Shown here: in pieces, positions 14,070-14,574 of the stretch
Position numbering within the stretch: position 1 is the first letter of the stretch
How the letters are laid out: every line of letters starts with the position of its first letter
DNA from: CAYWLQ01 sp964458775
Lineage (GTDB): Bacteria > Myxococcota_A > Polyangia > JAAYKL01
Direction of reading: 5' to 3'
Assembly: GCA_964458775.1 (NCBI GenBank)
Contig: CAYWLQ010000147.1
Span: forward strand, 1 to 14,574
Length of the DNA stretch: 14,574 nucleotides
Notes under the pieces: generated by a model
Databases searched by the model: none
What the model was told of the DNA's origin: nothing
The model's input: only the letters and a program-made list of their open reading frames with translations
Made by a program: the position numbers and the translations under genes

Positions 14070-14291
14070 CTAACCAACTGTATAGACAAGACAAAATCCT
14101 CTGTTTCCTCTTTTCTTATGCATCGTGCACATCTTTTTATTGGTTGAAAAAGGCAGTACAGACGGCGATAAATATCTTAGATGCCAAACTTTATTGTGTG
14201 CAATAATAGCAATACATACAATAATTAATTGTGAGTTTCGCTTTAAACGGCTTGAGCTTAACCTACTAATAAAAGCAGATGGTTGATTCAT
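14070..14291 (-). CDS. Doubtful 73-residue ORF
   Basis: Begins MNQPSAFISRLSSSRLKRNS and contains a short hydrophobic stretch (LIIVCIAIIA), otherwise basic. It has a GGAG six bases before the ATG, the only argument in favour. It has no recognisable domain and unremarkable composition. That GGAG lies inside the hairpin at 14291-14328. Confidence 0.22.
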   Translation of the reverse strand: MNQPSAFISRLSSSRLKRNSQLIIVCIAIIAHNKVWHLRYLSPSVLPFSTNKKMCTMHKKRGNRGFCLVYTVG

Positions 14292-14328
14292 TTAACTCCA
14301 GCGGGGCAAAATCCCCCGACATGTTAAA
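14291..14328. other. Nested hairpin overlapping a possible ribosome binding site
   Basis: Outer arms TTTAAC (14291-14296) and GTTAAA (14323-14328) enclose an inner GC stem CGGGG (14302-14306) / CCCCG (14314-14318) with a 7-nt loop. No T-tract follows in either direction. On the minus strand the outer arm and interior loop contain GGAGTTAA just before ATG 14291. Confidence 0.45.
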
Positions 14329-14531
14329 GGAAAAATCCGGCCAAAGAAGCTGCTTTATTCAAAAAGGTAATAATAGATTTTATTACAATATTGAATTCTA
14401 GTTGTCTTTTAGAAAGTTATTCCATGACTTGCACAACAGGTCCGCTCGCGTTTAATATGCTGCTTGTTCATCTGTGAAACTGCGGATGAAACTGAATTGC
14501 AAACTATTATTGATGAGGAAAGGATTCTCAT

Positions 14532-14574
14532 ATGCAGGTGTTAAAAATATTAGTGATTATCTCAATCACAGTTG
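14532..14574 (+). CDS. 5' end of an exported-protein gene, cut by window edge
   Basis: ATG at 14532 with AAAGGA at 14519-14524. The 14 visible codons read MQVLKILVIISITV, a typical signal-peptide or lipoprotein leader. Nothing more can be said of the product. Confidence 0.5.
   Translation, partial: MQVLKILVIISITV

Larger units (their letters stand above)
13923..14531. other. Gene-poor intergenic region
   Basis: About 600 bp, AT-rich, with no protein or RNA family I can recognise. It holds one doubtful minus-strand ORF (14070-14291) with a structured upstream hairpin (14291-14328). No tRNA-like T-arm or CRISPR-like repeat is seen. Confidence 0.45.

Noticed and set aside
13923..14531. tRNA or riboswitch in the right-hand intergenic region
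   Set aside because: No T-arm, cloverleaf or known riboswitch consensus could be found by eye.

Overview
The window comes from a bacterium, most likely a low-GC, secretion-rich member of the Myxococcota/Bradymonadota (former Deltaproteobacteria) sphere. The clues are three long lipoproteins or secreted proteins (one with an Asp-Thr/Asp-Ala linker, one with FG-GAP-like plus SPOR-like segments, one a PKD/GEVED/CBM multidomain protease) and a PEP/pyruvate-binding protein paired with a small Cys-rich protein. The taxonomic placement is inference only. A run of exactly 100 N at 6892-6991 shows this is a scaffolded draft assembly.

Region A (about 1-4089) is a decayed mobile/defence island. Both edges carry a 5' fragment of the same IS91-like (rolling-circle) transposase, in the same orientation and sharing a ~73-bp direct repeat at 93% identity. 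Between them lie: a zeta-toxin/P-loop kinase gene broken by one in-frame TAA, with a 62-aa partner overlapping its end by 4 bp; a short fragment resembling queA; and a minus-strand cluster. That cluster has a full-length RhuM-family gene, a 27-aa ORF and a 278-aa ORF. The 278-aa ORF looks like the N-terminus of an ABC-3C (ABC three-component) nuclease-type subunit joined in frame to the C-terminus of the ABC-3C ATPase (DUF3732-like), as if the middle of a three-gene defence operon had been deleted. To the right, a LytM/M23 endopeptidase gene survives only as its 3' part, starting at the IS-like end.

Region B (4102-6349, minus) is a tight two-gene unit: a class I/II PLP aminotransferase followed after 1 bp by a D12-class DNA adenine methyltransferase with a DTPY catalytic motif and no restriction partner in view.

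Region C (6617-12394, plus) encodes three exported proteins: (1) a lipoprotein with a very long Asp-rich repeat, interrupted by the assembly gap, and a Cys-rich C-terminal domain; (2) a 927-aa papain-family protease with a chagasin-like inhibitor domain where a propeptide would be, followed by PKD, GEVED, PKD and two carbohydrate-binding-like modules; (3) a 432-aa lipoprotein with FG-GAP-like motifs and a C-terminal SPOR-like domain. They suggest a cell envelope specialised for protein or fibre attachment and degradation.

Region D (12543-13872, minus) holds a TTG-started, Cys-rich 80-aa protein followed 13 bp later by a shortened PPDK N-terminal-type (PEP/pyruvate-binding) protein. Region E (13923-14574) is mostly gene-poor and ends in the first 14 codons of another exported protein.

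The best candidates for something unusual are the collapsed ABC-3C operon bracketed by IS91-like remnants, the inhibitor-protease-CBM fusion, and the aminotransferase/DNA-methylase pair.
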